From assembly GCF_021375795.1 (NCBI RefSeq), contig NZ_JAEIOI010000002.1, positions 62,001 through 126,000 of the forward strand: 64,000 bases of DNA. Reading direction: 5' to 3'. A program made the translations under genes and the position numbers. Of the stretch, positions 18,968 through 27,346 are shown piece after piece (position 1 is the first letter of the stretch; the number at the start of each line of letters is the position of its first letter). Under the pieces are notes generated by a model. The model was not told the DNA's origin. It saw nothing but the letters and a program-made list of their open reading frames with translations, and searched no databases. The stretch is from Pseudomonas anguilliseptica. GTDB lineage: Bacteria; Pseudomonadota; Gammaproteobacteria; Pseudomonadales; Pseudomonadaceae.

Positions 18968-20122
18968 ATGCCGCATACGCTTACCGAAGGTGTGGTGACC
19001 GCCACCGCCAACGCCACGGATGTCGAGCTGGTGGCGCAGGAACTGGCCCGTCAGCTGATCCACCCGCACCTTGGCTTCGTACTGTTCTTCTGCTCGGCGG
19101 AATACGACCTGCAGAGCCTGGGCGAAGCCCTGGATCAATACTTCGGCGGGATCAACCTGGTGGGCTGCACCAGTGCGGGGGAGATCACTGCCCAGGGCTA
19201 TGACCGTGGTTGCGTCAGCGCCATCGGCTTTGATCACCGCAGTTTTTCGATTGCCAGCGCGCTGATCGACGAGATGGAGCGCTTTAGCCTGATCGATGCG
19301 CAACAGCTGGTTGAGCGCCTGGTGAGTGATTGCCGCAACAATGAACTGGCCACCATCAAGGGGCACAGTTTCGCCCTGACCCTGCTCGACGGCCTGTCCA
19401 GCCGCGAGGAAGTGGTGCTCGGCGCGCTGAGCGCAGCCTTTGGCAGCATTCCGCACTTCGGCGGTTCGGCCGGCGACGACAACCACCTGACCCACACCCA
19501 CGTCTACTACAACGGCGAGTTCCACACAGGGGCCGCTGTGGTGGTGCTGTTCAATACCTGGCTGGATTTCGAGGTGTTCAGCACCCATCACATCCTGCCG
19601 CGCGACGAGAAGCTGGTAGTAACCCGTGCCGACAGCACCAGCCGGCGGGTCTATGAACTCAATGCCGCACCGGCGGCGCTGGAGTATGCCGAGCTGATCG
19701 GCGTGCCGCTGGAGGCCCTCGACCATCGCCTGTTTGCCGCCCATCCATTGGCCGTGCGCATTGGTGGTCAGTACTACGTGCGCTCCATCCAGCGGGTCAA
19801 TGATGACCTCAGCCTGACCTTCTATTGCGCGGTGGAGAACGGCATCGTGCTGACCGCCATGCAGCCCGGACCATTGCTGCCGGACCTGCAAGGGGTATTC
19901 GACGGCCTGCGTGAGCGGCTTGGGCCGTTGCTGCTGACGATTGGCTGCGACTGCTTTCTGCGCCGTCTGGAAATCGAAGGGCGCGACGGGGTCGAGCCGG
20001 TGTCGGCCTTTCTGCGCAGCCAGAACGTGATCGGCTTCAACACCTACGGAGAGCAGTTCAATGGCATGCACATCAACCAGACCTTTACCGGAGTCGCCAT
20101 TGGCCGTCCCGGTCGCGGCTGA
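18968..20122 (+). CDS. FIST-domain sensory protein
   Basis: A 384-residue soluble protein with FIST N domain (GFVLFFCSAEYDLQSLGEAL, GCTSAGEIT, HFGGSAGDDN) and FIST C domain (MQPGPLLPDLQG, GCDCFLRRLEIEG, GFNTYGEQFNG). FIST domains are predicted small-ligand sensors usually paired with signalling proteins. It overlaps the start of the following histidine kinase by 62 bases, so it likely feeds a signal to it; P. aeruginosa has an equivalent gene beside ercS'. ATG at 18956 is an alternative start. Confidence 0.88.
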   Translation: MPHTLTEGVVTATANATDVELVAQELARQLIHPHLGFVLFFCSAEYDLQSLGEALDQYFGGINLVGCTSAGEITAQGYDRGCVSAIGFDHRSFSIASALIDEMERFSLIDAQQLVERLVSDCRNNELATIKGHSFALTLLDGLSSREEVVLGALSAAFGSIPHFGGSAGDDNHLTHTHVYYNGEFHTGAAVVVLFNTWLDFEVFSTHHILPRDEKLVVTRADSTSRRVYELNAAPAALEYAELIGVPLEALDHRLFAAHPLAVRIGGQYYVRSIQRVNDDLSLTFYCAVENGIVLTAMQPGPLLPDLQGVFDGLRERLGPLLLTIGCDCFLRRLEIEGRDGVEPVSAFLRSQNVIGFNTYGEQFNGMHINQTFTGVAIGRPGRG

Positions 20123-22703
20123 TGTGGCCGAGCTGCAAGCCCGTTGCCTGGAGCTGGAGCGGCAGAATGGCAAACTCCGGCAGATCAACAGCGCACTGAT
20201 CGAGCGGGTCGAATCGGTGCATTCACGCGGTGACGATGCCTACGCCGCGTTCCAGCATTCGGTGGTGCTGGCCGAGCAGGTGCGTGAGCGCACCGATGCC
20301 CTCAACCAGGCCATGGCCGAGCTGAAATCCAGCAACCAGTTGCTCAGCGACGCGCGCCTGCGGGCAGAGACGGCTCACCAGCACCTGATCGATGCCATCG
20401 AAAGTATTTCCGATGCCTTCGTGCTGTTTGATCGCGAGCAGCGCATCGTGCTGTTCAACAGCCGCTTCAAGTCGTTCTGGGCCGGCAGCCGGGCGCGGAT
20501 CACCCCCGGCACGCGCCTGACCGAGATCAAGCGCCTGAGCAAGAGCACTGGCCTGGTGGTCGAGGAGCAGCGCGGCAATCGCGACGACAACATGCTCTAC
20601 CGCCTGCAGGACGGCCGCTGGGTGCAGGTCAGCGAACGGCCGACTCGCGAGGGCGGGCTGGTGATCCTCTACACCGACATCACCGAGGTCAAACTCAACG
20701 AAACCATGCGCCGCGAGCAAGCCCTGGCGCAGAAGTCGCGGTTATTGCAACGGGCCATGGACAACCTGTCCCAAGGCATGGCCATGGTCAATGCCGAGGG
20801 CCAGCTGGAGTTGTGGAACCACCGTTTTCTCGACCTCTGCGGCCTGGCGCCAATCAGTGCCCATCGGCCGTTTGCCGAGGTAATGGCCGAGAGCGAGCTG
20901 GAACTGCTGACGCCGGCCAGTCGCGATGCCAACGGTCGGCTGATTGCGGAGCTGGAGTTGTGCCTGTTCGATGGGCGCATGCTGGAGGTGCGCACCCATC
21001 CGCTGCCCACCGGCGGCTTCGTCAACACCTTCACCGACATCACCGAGCGCCACCGCCATGCCAAGGCACTGAGCGAAAGCGAGCGCTGGATTCGCCTGAT
21101 CACCGACCATGTGCCAGCGCTGATTGCTTACCTCACGGCGGATCTGGTCTACCAGTTCACCAACAAGGTTTACGAGGAATGGTACTGCTGGCCCCGTGAT
21201 GCGATGCTCGGGCAAAGCCTGCGGGTGGTGCACAGCGAAGAGCATTGCCGGCGGCTGGAGCCGTTTATCGAACGGGCGCTGTCTGGCGAAAGCGTGACCT
21301 TTGAATTTGCCGAAACCAATCACCATGGTCAGGAGCGCTACATGCTGCGTTCCTATGTGCTCAACCGTCAGGCCAGCGGTGAGGTGGTCGGCATCTTCGT
21401 GCTGATCCGCGACATCACCGAACGCCGGCGTACTGCCGAAGCCCTGCATCAGGCCTACCAGCACCTGGAACAGCGGGTGCGTGAACGCACTGCCGAACTG
21501 ACCGATCTGAACACCCAGCTGCGCCGCGAGATCGATGAGCGCACGCAAATGGAAGCCCGCCTGCGTGAGGCCAAAGGCGAGGCGGAGCAGGCCAACCTGT
21601 CGAAGACCAAGTTTCTTGCTGCCGTCAGCCACGACCTGTTGCAGCCGCTCAATGCGGCGCGGCTGTTTACCAGTGCACTGCTGGAAAAACGCGACCTCGC
21701 CGACAGCGCCGCCCTGGTGCGCAATGTCAGCAACTCGCTGGAAGATGTGGAAAGCCTGCTTGGCACCCTGGTGGATATTTCCAAACTCGATGCCGGGGTG
21801 ATCAAGCCGGATATCGCTCCGTTCGCGGTTGGCGAACTGTTGGAAAACCTGGCCGCCGAATACCACCAGATCGCCGGCAGCGAAGGCCTGCGCCTGGACT
21901 TCATCCCCAGCTCGGCGCTGGTGCGCAGCGATATTCAGTTGCTCGCGCGGATTCTGCGCAACCTGCTCAGCAATGCCATCCGTTACACCTCCAGCGGGCG
22001 CATCTTGCTGGGTTGCCGGCGGCGCCGGCAAAGCCTGTCGATCGAGGTGTGGGACACCGGTATCGGCATCGCCGATGACAAACTCGGCGAGATCTTCCAG
22101 GAGTTCAAACGCGGTGATGTCAGCCACCGCAAGCAGGACCGTGGCCTGGGGCTGGGCCTGGCGATTGTCGAGAAGATCGCCCGCATGCTCGGCCACCGCA
22201 TTCGCGTGACCTCGCGCCAGGGTAAGGGTTCGATGTTCGCCATCGAAGTGCCGTTGACCAGCCTCGCGCCGCGTGCCCGTGCCGTGCAGGAAGCGCCCAA
22301 CCCGCTGGTGGAGCGGCTTAGCGGTTCGCGCATCTGGGTGCTGGATAACGATGCCGCCATCTGTGCCGGTATGCGCACGCTGCTGGAAGCCTGGGGCTGT
22401 CAGGTGGTGACGGCCTTGTCCGAAGAGGACCTGGCACGCCAGGTCGACAACTTCCATGCCGATGCCGACCTGCTGATCGCCGACTACCACCTCGATGACG
22501 ACCACAACGGTGTTGATGCCGTGGCGCAGATCAACGCCCGTCGCAGCTCACCCTTGCCCGCGTTGATGATCACCGCCAACTACAGCAACGAACTCAAACA
22601 ACAGATGCGTGAGCTGGGCCATACCCTGATGCACAAGCCGGTGCGACCGATGAAACTGAAGACGGCGATGAGTCATTTGCTGGATCGCGGCGCGGCTGGC
22701 TAG
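20061..22703 (+). CDS. PAS-containing hybrid sensor histidine kinase (ErcS'-like)
   Basis: An 880-residue cytosolic hybrid kinase. Order: N-terminal coiled coil (about 22-90), three PAS-like domains (about 105-220, 225-330, 340-450), a second coiled coil, HisKA with H524 (AAVSHDLLQPLNAAR), HATPase (RNLLSNAIRYTS, WDTGIGIADD, GLGLGLAIVEKIA) and a C-terminal receiver (ADLLIADYHLDDDHNG). ATG 20061 has GGAGAG at 7 bases, inside the FIST gene; TTG 20100 with GGAG is an alternative. There are no transmembrane segments. It resembles ErcS' of P. aeruginosa, which controls ethanol oxidation. Confidence 0.88.
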   Translation: MACTSTRPLPESPLAVPVAADVAELQARCLELERQNGKLRQINSALIERVESVHSRGDDAYAAFQHSVVLAEQVRERTDALNQAMAELKSSNQLLSDARLRAETAHQHLIDAIESISDAFVLFDREQRIVLFNSRFKSFWAGSRARITPGTRLTEIKRLSKSTGLVVEEQRGNRDDNMLYRLQDGRWVQVSERPTREGGLVILYTDITEVKLNETMRREQALAQKSRLLQRAMDNLSQGMAMVNAEGQLELWNHRFLDLCGLAPISAHRPFAEVMAESELELLTPASRDANGRLIAELELCLFDGRMLEVRTHPLPTGGFVNTFTDITERHRHAKALSESERWIRLITDHVPALIAYLTADLVYQFTNKVYEEWYCWPRDAMLGQSLRVVHSEEHCRRLEPFIERALSGESVTFEFAETNHHGQERYMLRSYVLNRQASGEVVGIFVLIRDITERRRTAEALHQAYQHLEQRVRERTAELTDLNTQLRREIDERTQMEARLREAKGEAEQANLSKTKFLAAVSHDLLQPLNAARLFTSALLEKRDLADSAALVRNVSNSLEDVESLLGTLVDISKLDAGVIKPDIAPFAVGELLENLAAEYHQIAGSEGLRLDFIPSSALVRSDIQLLARILRNLLSNAIRYTSSGRILLGCRRRRQSLSIEVWDTGIGIADDKLGEIFQEFKRGDVSHRKQDRGLGLGLAIVEKIARMLGHRIRVTSRQGKGSMFAIEVPLTSLAPRARAVQEAPNPLVERLSGSRIWVLDNDAAICAGMRTLLEAWGCQVVTALSEEDLARQVDNFHADADLLIADYHLDDDHNGVDAVAQINARRSSPLPALMITANYSNELKQQMRELGHTLMHKPVRPMKLKTAMSHLLDRGAAG

Positions 22704-22728
22704 GGTTGGTTGCCGTTTCGTTCCTGGA

Positions 22729-22757
22729 TGCACCGGCCGGTAAAGCGGGCCGGTGCA
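22729..22757. terminator. Hairpin between convergent genes
   Basis: A 10-bp perfect stem TGCACCGGCC / GGCCGGTGCA with a 9-base loop between the sensor kinase and the cysteine hydrolase. There is no T run, so Rho-independent termination is uncertain. Confidence 0.5.
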
Positions 22758-22772
22758 TATCGCATCTGATGG

Positions 22773-23327
22773 TTACGCCAGATCACCGAGCAGGGCGTCG
22801 GTGGTGTCCACCTTGGCATAAGCGAACGCCAGTGCGGCCATATAGGCGGCGTGTACCTGGCTGGCCGGCACGCTCACCCCGTTGAACTCCAGGGCCAGGG
22901 TGGCGCAGGCGTCATGCGCGACCGCACAGCTGTAACCGAAGTCATGTGCGGCGCGGGTTACGGCGTCGATGCACATGTGGCTCATGGCCCCGCAGATAAG
23001 CACCTGACTGGCTCCGGCCTGGTCGAGCACCTGTTTGAGCTCGGTATCACGAAAGCTGTTGATCTGCTGCTTGATCAGCACGGCCTCGCCCGGTTGCTCC
23101 TGCACCAGTGGGTAGACCTCGGCACCCTTGGAGCCTGGGGCGAAGAAGGGCGCATCGCTGCTGGCGAATACATGGCGCACGTGCACCACCGGCAAGCCCT
23201 TGGCGCGAAACGCGGTGAGCAGGCGTGCGGCATTGGCGGCGGCCGCTTCGCTGCCTTCGAGCTGCCATTTGCCACCTTGGAAATAGTCATTCTGCAGGTC
23301 GACGATGATCAGTGCTGTTTTAGACAT
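22773..23327 (-). CDS. Isochorismatase-family cysteine hydrolase
   Basis: A 184-residue cytosolic hydrolase. The triad expected for the family is visible: D10 (LIIVDLQNDYF), K86 (VLIKQQINSF) and C119 (GAMSHMCIDAVTRAA), together with the cis-peptide region before the Cys. Members hydrolyse amides or vinyl ethers, for example nicotinamide and N-carbamoyl compounds. The substrate here is unknown. It is upstream of nothing obvious and lies between two regulators of the PQQ island. Confidence 0.88.
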   Translation of the reverse strand: MSKTALIIVDLQNDYFQGGKWQLEGSEAAAANAARLLTAFRAKGLPVVHVRHVFASSDAPFFAPGSKGAEVYPLVQEQPGEAVLIKQQINSFRDTELKQVLDQAGASQVLICGAMSHMCIDAVTRAAHDFGYSCAVAHDACATLALEFNGVSVPASQVHAAYMAALAFAYAKVDTTDALLGDLA

Positions 23328-23419
23328 GCGCTAAGCCTTGTAGTGAGAGCGTGAGGTGAGTAGTCGCTGGCGACTCGACGCCCTCCGTGGGCGTTGCCGC
23401 ATATGGCTGTGGGTGCGGT

Positions 23420-24085
23420 TCAGCGGCGCAGATAAGCGGCGAAGTCGATATCCCCGGCCGAGAGAATGGCCTGTACCCGGTTGTGCACATTGAGCTTGCG
23501 CAGGATGGCCGAGACGTGGGCCTTCACCGTGGTTTCGGCGATGTCCAGGCTGTAGGCGATCTGTTTGTTGGACTCGCCCTTGGTCATGCGTTCGAGTACC
23601 AGCAGCTGTTTGCGGGTCAGTGCCTGCAGCAGTTCCGGCGGGAAGCTGTGGTGGTCGGCGTGGCTGCGCTGCGAGCCGCTCTTCTGCGTGCGGATGATGT
23701 CCGGCGGCAGGTAGACGTTGCCGTTGAGAATCTGCTGGATGGCATCGGTCATCTGCGCCCGTGGCGAGGACTTGGTGATAAAACCGACCGCGCCGTAGGT
23801 AATCGCCTGCAGGACGATCTGTTTGTCCTGCTCGGCCGAGACGATCACCACTGGAATGGTCGGCGCCTCGTTGCGCAGGTTAATCAGCCCGCCCAGGCCG
23901 TGCATGCCAGGCATGTTCAGGTCGAGCAGGATCAGGTCGAGGTCGTCATGTTCCTGGGTCATTACCAGGGCGCTGTCGAGATCGGCAGTTTCCATGATGT
24001 TGCTGCCGGGGAAGCCGTCACTGATGACGTTGTGGATGGCTTCGCGAAACAGCGGGTGGTCATCGGCAATCAGAATTTTGTACAT
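23420..24085 (-). CDS. agmR: LuxR-type response regulator, AgmR/ErbR/PedR1 type
   Basis: A 221-residue NarL/LuxR-class regulator. The receiver has D8/D9 and phospho-acceptor D55 ([11 protein letters not shown]), Lys in FITKSS, and a C-terminal HTH ([35 protein letters not shown], residues about 155-195). Position beside the CXXXCW, ABC and propeller genes matches agmR/pedR1 of P. putida and erbR of P. aeruginosa, which activate quinoprotein ethanol oxidation. Its kinase is not adjacent on the same strand; the hybrid kinase at 20061 is a candidate. Confidence 0.88.
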   Translation of the reverse strand: MYKILIADDHPLFREAIHNVISDGFPGSNIMETADLDSALVMTQEHDDLDLILLDLNMPGMHGLGGLINLRNEAPTIPVVIVSAEQDKQIVLQAITYGAVGFITKSSPRAQMTDAIQQILNGNVYLPPDIIRTQKSGSQRSHADHHSFPPELLQALTRKQLLVLERMTKGESNKQIAYSLDIAETTVKAHVSAILRKLNVHNRVQAILSAGDIDFAAYLRR

Positions 24086-24140
24086 GGCCTTATCACCTCG
24101 TTGTTTTGATTATGGTGGGGTTGCAGCCGTAACGCATGGT

Positions 24141-24686
24141 TTAACGCAGCAAGGGCAGTGGTTGTGCGGGTATCAGGGGCAGGCCGGCCTGTTGCCAGGC
24201 GTCGATGCCGTCACGGTACCAGTACAGGTTGGTGTAACCCAGATGATGGGCGCGTTTTACCGCATTCCAGCCCAGCCAGCAGTCGGAGCGGCAGTAGAAC
24301 ACCAGCGGCCAGGCGCGATTGCCCTGGCTGGCCTGGGCCAGGCTGCGCTGGAAGTAATTCTGCCACTGCGGACTCAGCTCACCGTCGCCGGTATTGGCCA
24401 GCCACAGGCTGTTAGGCAGGTTGGCGTGCACTTCATCCTCGATGAACTGGCCGTGCAGCCATTGCTGGCGATAAACGTCGATCAGCCGAGTGCCAGGCTG
24501 TTCACGCAGCAACTGCTGCAGGGCAACGGTGTCCAGGGTGCGTGCGTGTTCGTGGGTTAGCGGTGTGGGGCTGCGGTAATGGCTGAGGCGATAGCCATCG
24601 GCAGAAAACAACGGGGTATCGGCCAGTATGGCGCTGGTCGGTAGCAGGCTGGCAAGCAATATCAGGGCCTTTGGCCAGTGTTTCAT
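24141..24686 (-). CDS. PQQ-catabolism-associated rhodanese-like CXXXCW protein
   Basis: A 181-residue exported protein (signal peptide ending ILADT). It has a rhodanese-like fold (RLIDVYRQQWLHGQFIEDEVH, WPLVFYCRSDCWLGWNAVKRAHHLGY). The active-site loop holds C132 and C136 followed by W137, the mark of the family annotated as PQQ-dependent catabolism-associated CXXCW protein. The reaction is unknown; two cysteines suggest thiol or persulfide transfer in the periplasm. Upstream lies a TACCAA box at 24771. Confidence 0.88.
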   Translation of the reverse strand: MKHWPKALILLASLLPTSAILADTPLFSADGYRLSHYRSPTPLTHEHARTLDTVALQQLLREQPGTRLIDVYRQQWLHGQFIEDEVHANLPNSLWLANTGDGELSPQWQNYFQRSLAQASQGNRAWPLVFYCRSDCWLGWNAVKRAHHLGYTNLYWYRDGIDAWQQAGLPLIPAQPLPLLR

Positions 24687-24770
24687 CGCCTTTGTTCTCG
24701 ATTCTTTTTATGGATCTATTACAGGGCAATGCCGATGCTTTGGGAATTCTACGTTGGAGATGAAAACCAG

Positions 24771-24783
24771 TACCAAAGTAGTA
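24771..24783. promoter_or_regulatory. TACCAA box A, upstream of the CXXXCW gene
   Basis: TACCAAAGTAGTA, 85-97 bases before the start at 24686. It matches the consensus TACCAARGKAKTA shared by four promoters of this island. A GGGAATTC half-element lies at about 24742. The binding protein is unknown; AgmR or PedR2 are candidates. Confidence 0.5.
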
Positions 24784-24806
24784 GATATGCGTGGTGCCTG
24801 ATATGC

Positions 24807-25598
24807 CTAGCTGCCTTTGCGCAGGGCTGCATGTTGCGGGTTGAAGGTCAGCACCGCGAGCGCTGCGAACAGCAGGGTTAGGCCCAGGCATACGGCTAGC
24901 GCCAAGGGGCTGAAGCGCAGGTAGAGGGCAAAGCGCACCAGCTCCACGGCATGGGTGAAGGGGTTGAGGGCGCACAGCCAGTACAGCCACTCGCTGGCCT
25001 CGCGCATCTTCCACAGTGGGTAGAGCGCTGATGAGAGGAAAAACAGCGGGAAGATGACGAAGTTCATCACCCCGGCGAAGTTCTCCAACTGGCGAATGCC
25101 ATTGGACAGCAGCAAGCCGAGGGCGCTGAGCAACAGGGCCACCAGCAGCAGGGCGGGCAGGGCGCTGAGCAGGCCCCAGACCGGCGGTTGCACGCCGTAG
25201 AACCAGGCAATGGCGAGAAAGGCGTACACCTGCAGCAGCGAGATCAGGGCGATGGCCAGCAGTTTGCCGGCGAGCAGAAAGGCCCGTGGCAGCGGGCTGG
25301 TCAGCAGCACACGCATGCTGCCCATCTCGCGGTCGTAGACCATCGATAGCGAGCCCTGCATGCCGTTGAACAGCAGAATCATGCAGGCCAGCCCCGGCAC
25401 GATATAGGTTTCGTAGGTGATGTAGGTGTCGTAGGGCGCGATGATGGCGATGCCCAGCGCCGCGCGAAAGCCAGCGGCGAACACCAACAGCCACAGCAAT
25501 GGCCGCACCAGGGCGCTGAAGAAGCGGCTGCGCTGCAGCACGAAGCGCAGCCATTCGCGTTGCACGATGCCTTGCAGGCAATACCAGTAGGCATTCAT
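24807..25598 (-). CDS. ABC-2 type permease of the quinoprotein cluster (PedC-like)
   Basis: A 263-residue inner-membrane protein with six predicted helices (LVRPLLWLLVFAAGF, YIVPGLACMILLFNG, LLAIALISLLQVYAFLAIAWF, LLLVALLLSALGLLL, FVIFPLFFLSSALYP, LALAVCLGLTLLFAALAVL). The ABC-2 signature region is GVMNFVIFPLFFLSSALYP. The family exports substrates or flips lipids. It overlaps the ATPase gene by 4 bases. The name follows P. putida PedC; what is transported is not known. Confidence 0.9.
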   Translation of the reverse strand: MNAYWYCLQGIVQREWLRFVLQRSRFFSALVRPLLWLLVFAAGFRAALGIAIIAPYDTYITYETYIVPGLACMILLFNGMQGSLSMVYDREMGSMRVLLTSPLPRAFLLAGKLLAIALISLLQVYAFLAIAWFYGVQPPVWGLLSALPALLLVALLLSALGLLLSNGIRQLENFAGVMNFVIFPLFFLSSALYPLWKMREASEWLYWLCALNPFTHAVELVRFALYLRFSPLALAVCLGLTLLFAALAVLTFNPQHAALRKGS

Positions 25599-26329
25599 CG
25601 ACCAACCTCCATCGGTTGTGGTGCTGGCGCAGTGAGTCGGTTGAAGCTGGCGGCCAGATCATCACCCAGTTCGCCGGCTGGGCCCTGGGCGACCAGGCGG
25701 CTGCGGTTGAGAACCAGCAGGTCGTCGCCTGGCGCTATTTCATCGAGCAGGTGGGTGGTCCACAGCACCGCCAGTTGCTGTTCGCTGCACAGCGTGCGCA
25801 CATGCTGATTCAGTGCCAGACGGCTGGCCGGATCGAGGCCGACGCTGGCTTCATCGAGCAGCAGTAAGCGAGGGCGGTGCAGCAGGGCGCGGGCAATCTC
25901 GACGCGGCGGCGGTGGCCGCCATTCAGCGCGCGGATCTTCTCGTGGCGGCGTTCGCCGAGTTGCTGGCGAGTCAGTTCTTCGTCGATGCGCGCCGCTGCT
26001 TCGCGTTTGCCCAGGCCATGCAGTGCGGCGTGGTAGGCGAGGTTCTGCTGCACCGAAAGATCCAGGTCCAGGGTGCTCTGCTGGAACACCACACCCAATT
26101 GGCGCAGCGCCTGGCGTGGTTCACGGCGCAGGCTGTGGCCGAAGATGTAAATGTCGCCGTGCTGTAGGTCGTAGAGCCGGGTGAGCAGGGCGATCAGTGT
26201 TGATTTACCCGCACCGTTAGGCCCGAGCAATGCGCTGAAGCTGCCCTGCGCGACATTGAAGCTGACCTCCTGCAAGGCCTGGCGTGGGCCGTAGGCGAAA
26301 CTCACGCCCTGTACCTGCAGCGCACTCAT
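25595..26329 (-). CDS. ABC transporter ATP-binding protein of the quinoprotein cluster
   Basis: A 244-residue ATPase partner of the adjacent ABC-2 permease. Walker A is GPNGAGKST, the Q-loop is VVFQQSTLDLDLS, Walker B LLLLDEAS and the switch His TTHLLDE. The signature motif is LNGGH rather than LSGGQ, and Walker B ends in Glu-Ala-Ser rather than Glu-Pro. Its stop overlaps the permease start and its start overlaps the propeller gene stop by 4 bases, so all are co-translated. Similar subunits are annotated as PQQ-dependent alcohol dehydrogenase system ATPases. Confidence 0.92.
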   Translation of the reverse strand: MSALQVQGVSFAYGPRQALQEVSFNVAQGSFSALLGPNGAGKSTLIALLTRLYDLQHGDIYIFGHSLRREPRQALRQLGVVFQQSTLDLDLSVQQNLAYHAALHGLGKREAAARIDEELTRQQLGERRHEKIRALNGGHRRRVEIARALLHRPRLLLLDEASVGLDPASRLALNQHVRTLCSEQQLAVLWTTHLLDEIAPGDDLLVLNRSRLVAQGPAGELGDDLAASFNRLTAPAPQPMEVGR

Positions 26330-27291
26330 GGTGTGACGACCACGCCCCAGGGGTAGCGGCCGACCTTGATCGACTTGGTCACCTTGAGGCTGTCGACGTC
26401 GATCACCGACACATCACCGCTGACCCCATTGGTGGTCAGCAGGCGCTTCTGATCCGGAGTGAACGCCATGTGCCAGACGCGCCGACCGACCAGCAGGTAA
26501 TCGAGCACTTCATAGGTTTTGGCATCGACCACGGCCACATGGTTGGCTGGGCCGAGGGCGACAAAGGCGTACTTACCGTCGTCACTCAGCTTGACCCCTA
26601 CCGGCTGCACCTTGTCCGGGTGTACGCCCTTGATCTGGAAGGTCAGTACTTTTTTGATCTGTCGACTGGCGACGTCGATCACGCTGACCGTGCCGCCGAT
26701 CTCGGCCGAGGCCCACAGGCGTTTGCCGTCCAGGTCGAACTCGACATGGCGGGGGCGCTGATCGACCAGGGTGTTGTCCACCAGTTGCTGGGTCGTGGTG
26801 TCGATCCAGTGCAGCATGTTGGTGGTTTCGCTGGTGTTCACCGCCCACTTGCCATCGGGGCTGACGGCCATGCCTTCCGGCTCGACGCCGACGTCGATCT
26901 GCGCCAGCACCTCGTCACTCTGGGTGTCGACCACGGTCACCAGCGCATCGTCCTCGTTGGAGATATACAGCCAGCGGTCGTTGGGGTGCAGGGCGAACTG
27001 CTCGGGGTCGGCGCCCGAAGGCAGTTCCTTGATGATGGTGCGGGTGACCAGGTCCATCACCTGCACGCGGTCTGAGTCGCTGGCGCAGATGTACAGCAGC
27101 TTGTTGTCACTGGACAACAGCAGGCCGCGCGGGCGCATGCCCACCTCAAGAGTGGCGGTGACCTCAAGGCTGTCCAGGTCGATCACGCTGATGCTGTCGT
27201 CTTTCTCGTTGGACACATAGGCGGTAGCCGCCAGAACGCTGTGGCTGGCCAGGCCAAGGGCAATGGCGCAGGCAAGGTGAGTCAGGCGCAT
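26326..27291 (-). CDS. Periplasmic YVTN beta-propeller, PQQ-catabolism-associated
   Basis: A 321-residue exported protein; ATG 27291 gives MRLTHLACAIALGLASHSVL and cleavage near AATAY. There are seven YVTN-type repeats, such as AYVSNEKDDSISVIDLDSLE, LYISNEDDALVTVVDTQS and TTNGVSGDVSVIDVDSLK. The family is associated with PQQ-dependent catabolism clusters. No enzymatic residues are evident; it may be a binding partner of the ABC or SBP proteins. It is translationally coupled to the ATPase downstream. Confidence 0.9.
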   Translation of the reverse strand: MRLTHLACAIALGLASHSVLAATAYVSNEKDDSISVIDLDSLEVTATLEVGMRPRGLLLSSDNKLLYICASDSDRVQVMDLVTRTIIKELPSGADPEQFALHPNDRWLYISNEDDALVTVVDTQSDEVLAQIDVGVEPEGMAVSPDGKWAVNTSETTNMLHWIDTTTQQLVDNTLVDQRPRHVEFDLDGKRLWASAEIGGTVSVIDVASRQIKKVLTFQIKGVHPDKVQPVGVKLSDDGKYAFVALGPANHVAVVDAKTYEVLDYLLVGRRVWHMAFTPDQKRLLTTNGVSGDVSVIDVDSLKVTKSIKVGRYPWGVVVTP

Positions 27292-27346
27292 GGGGTTGAT
27301 CCTCTTGTTGTTGTCTTGGGCGGCAGATGGTGCGAGCGGTGCACCA

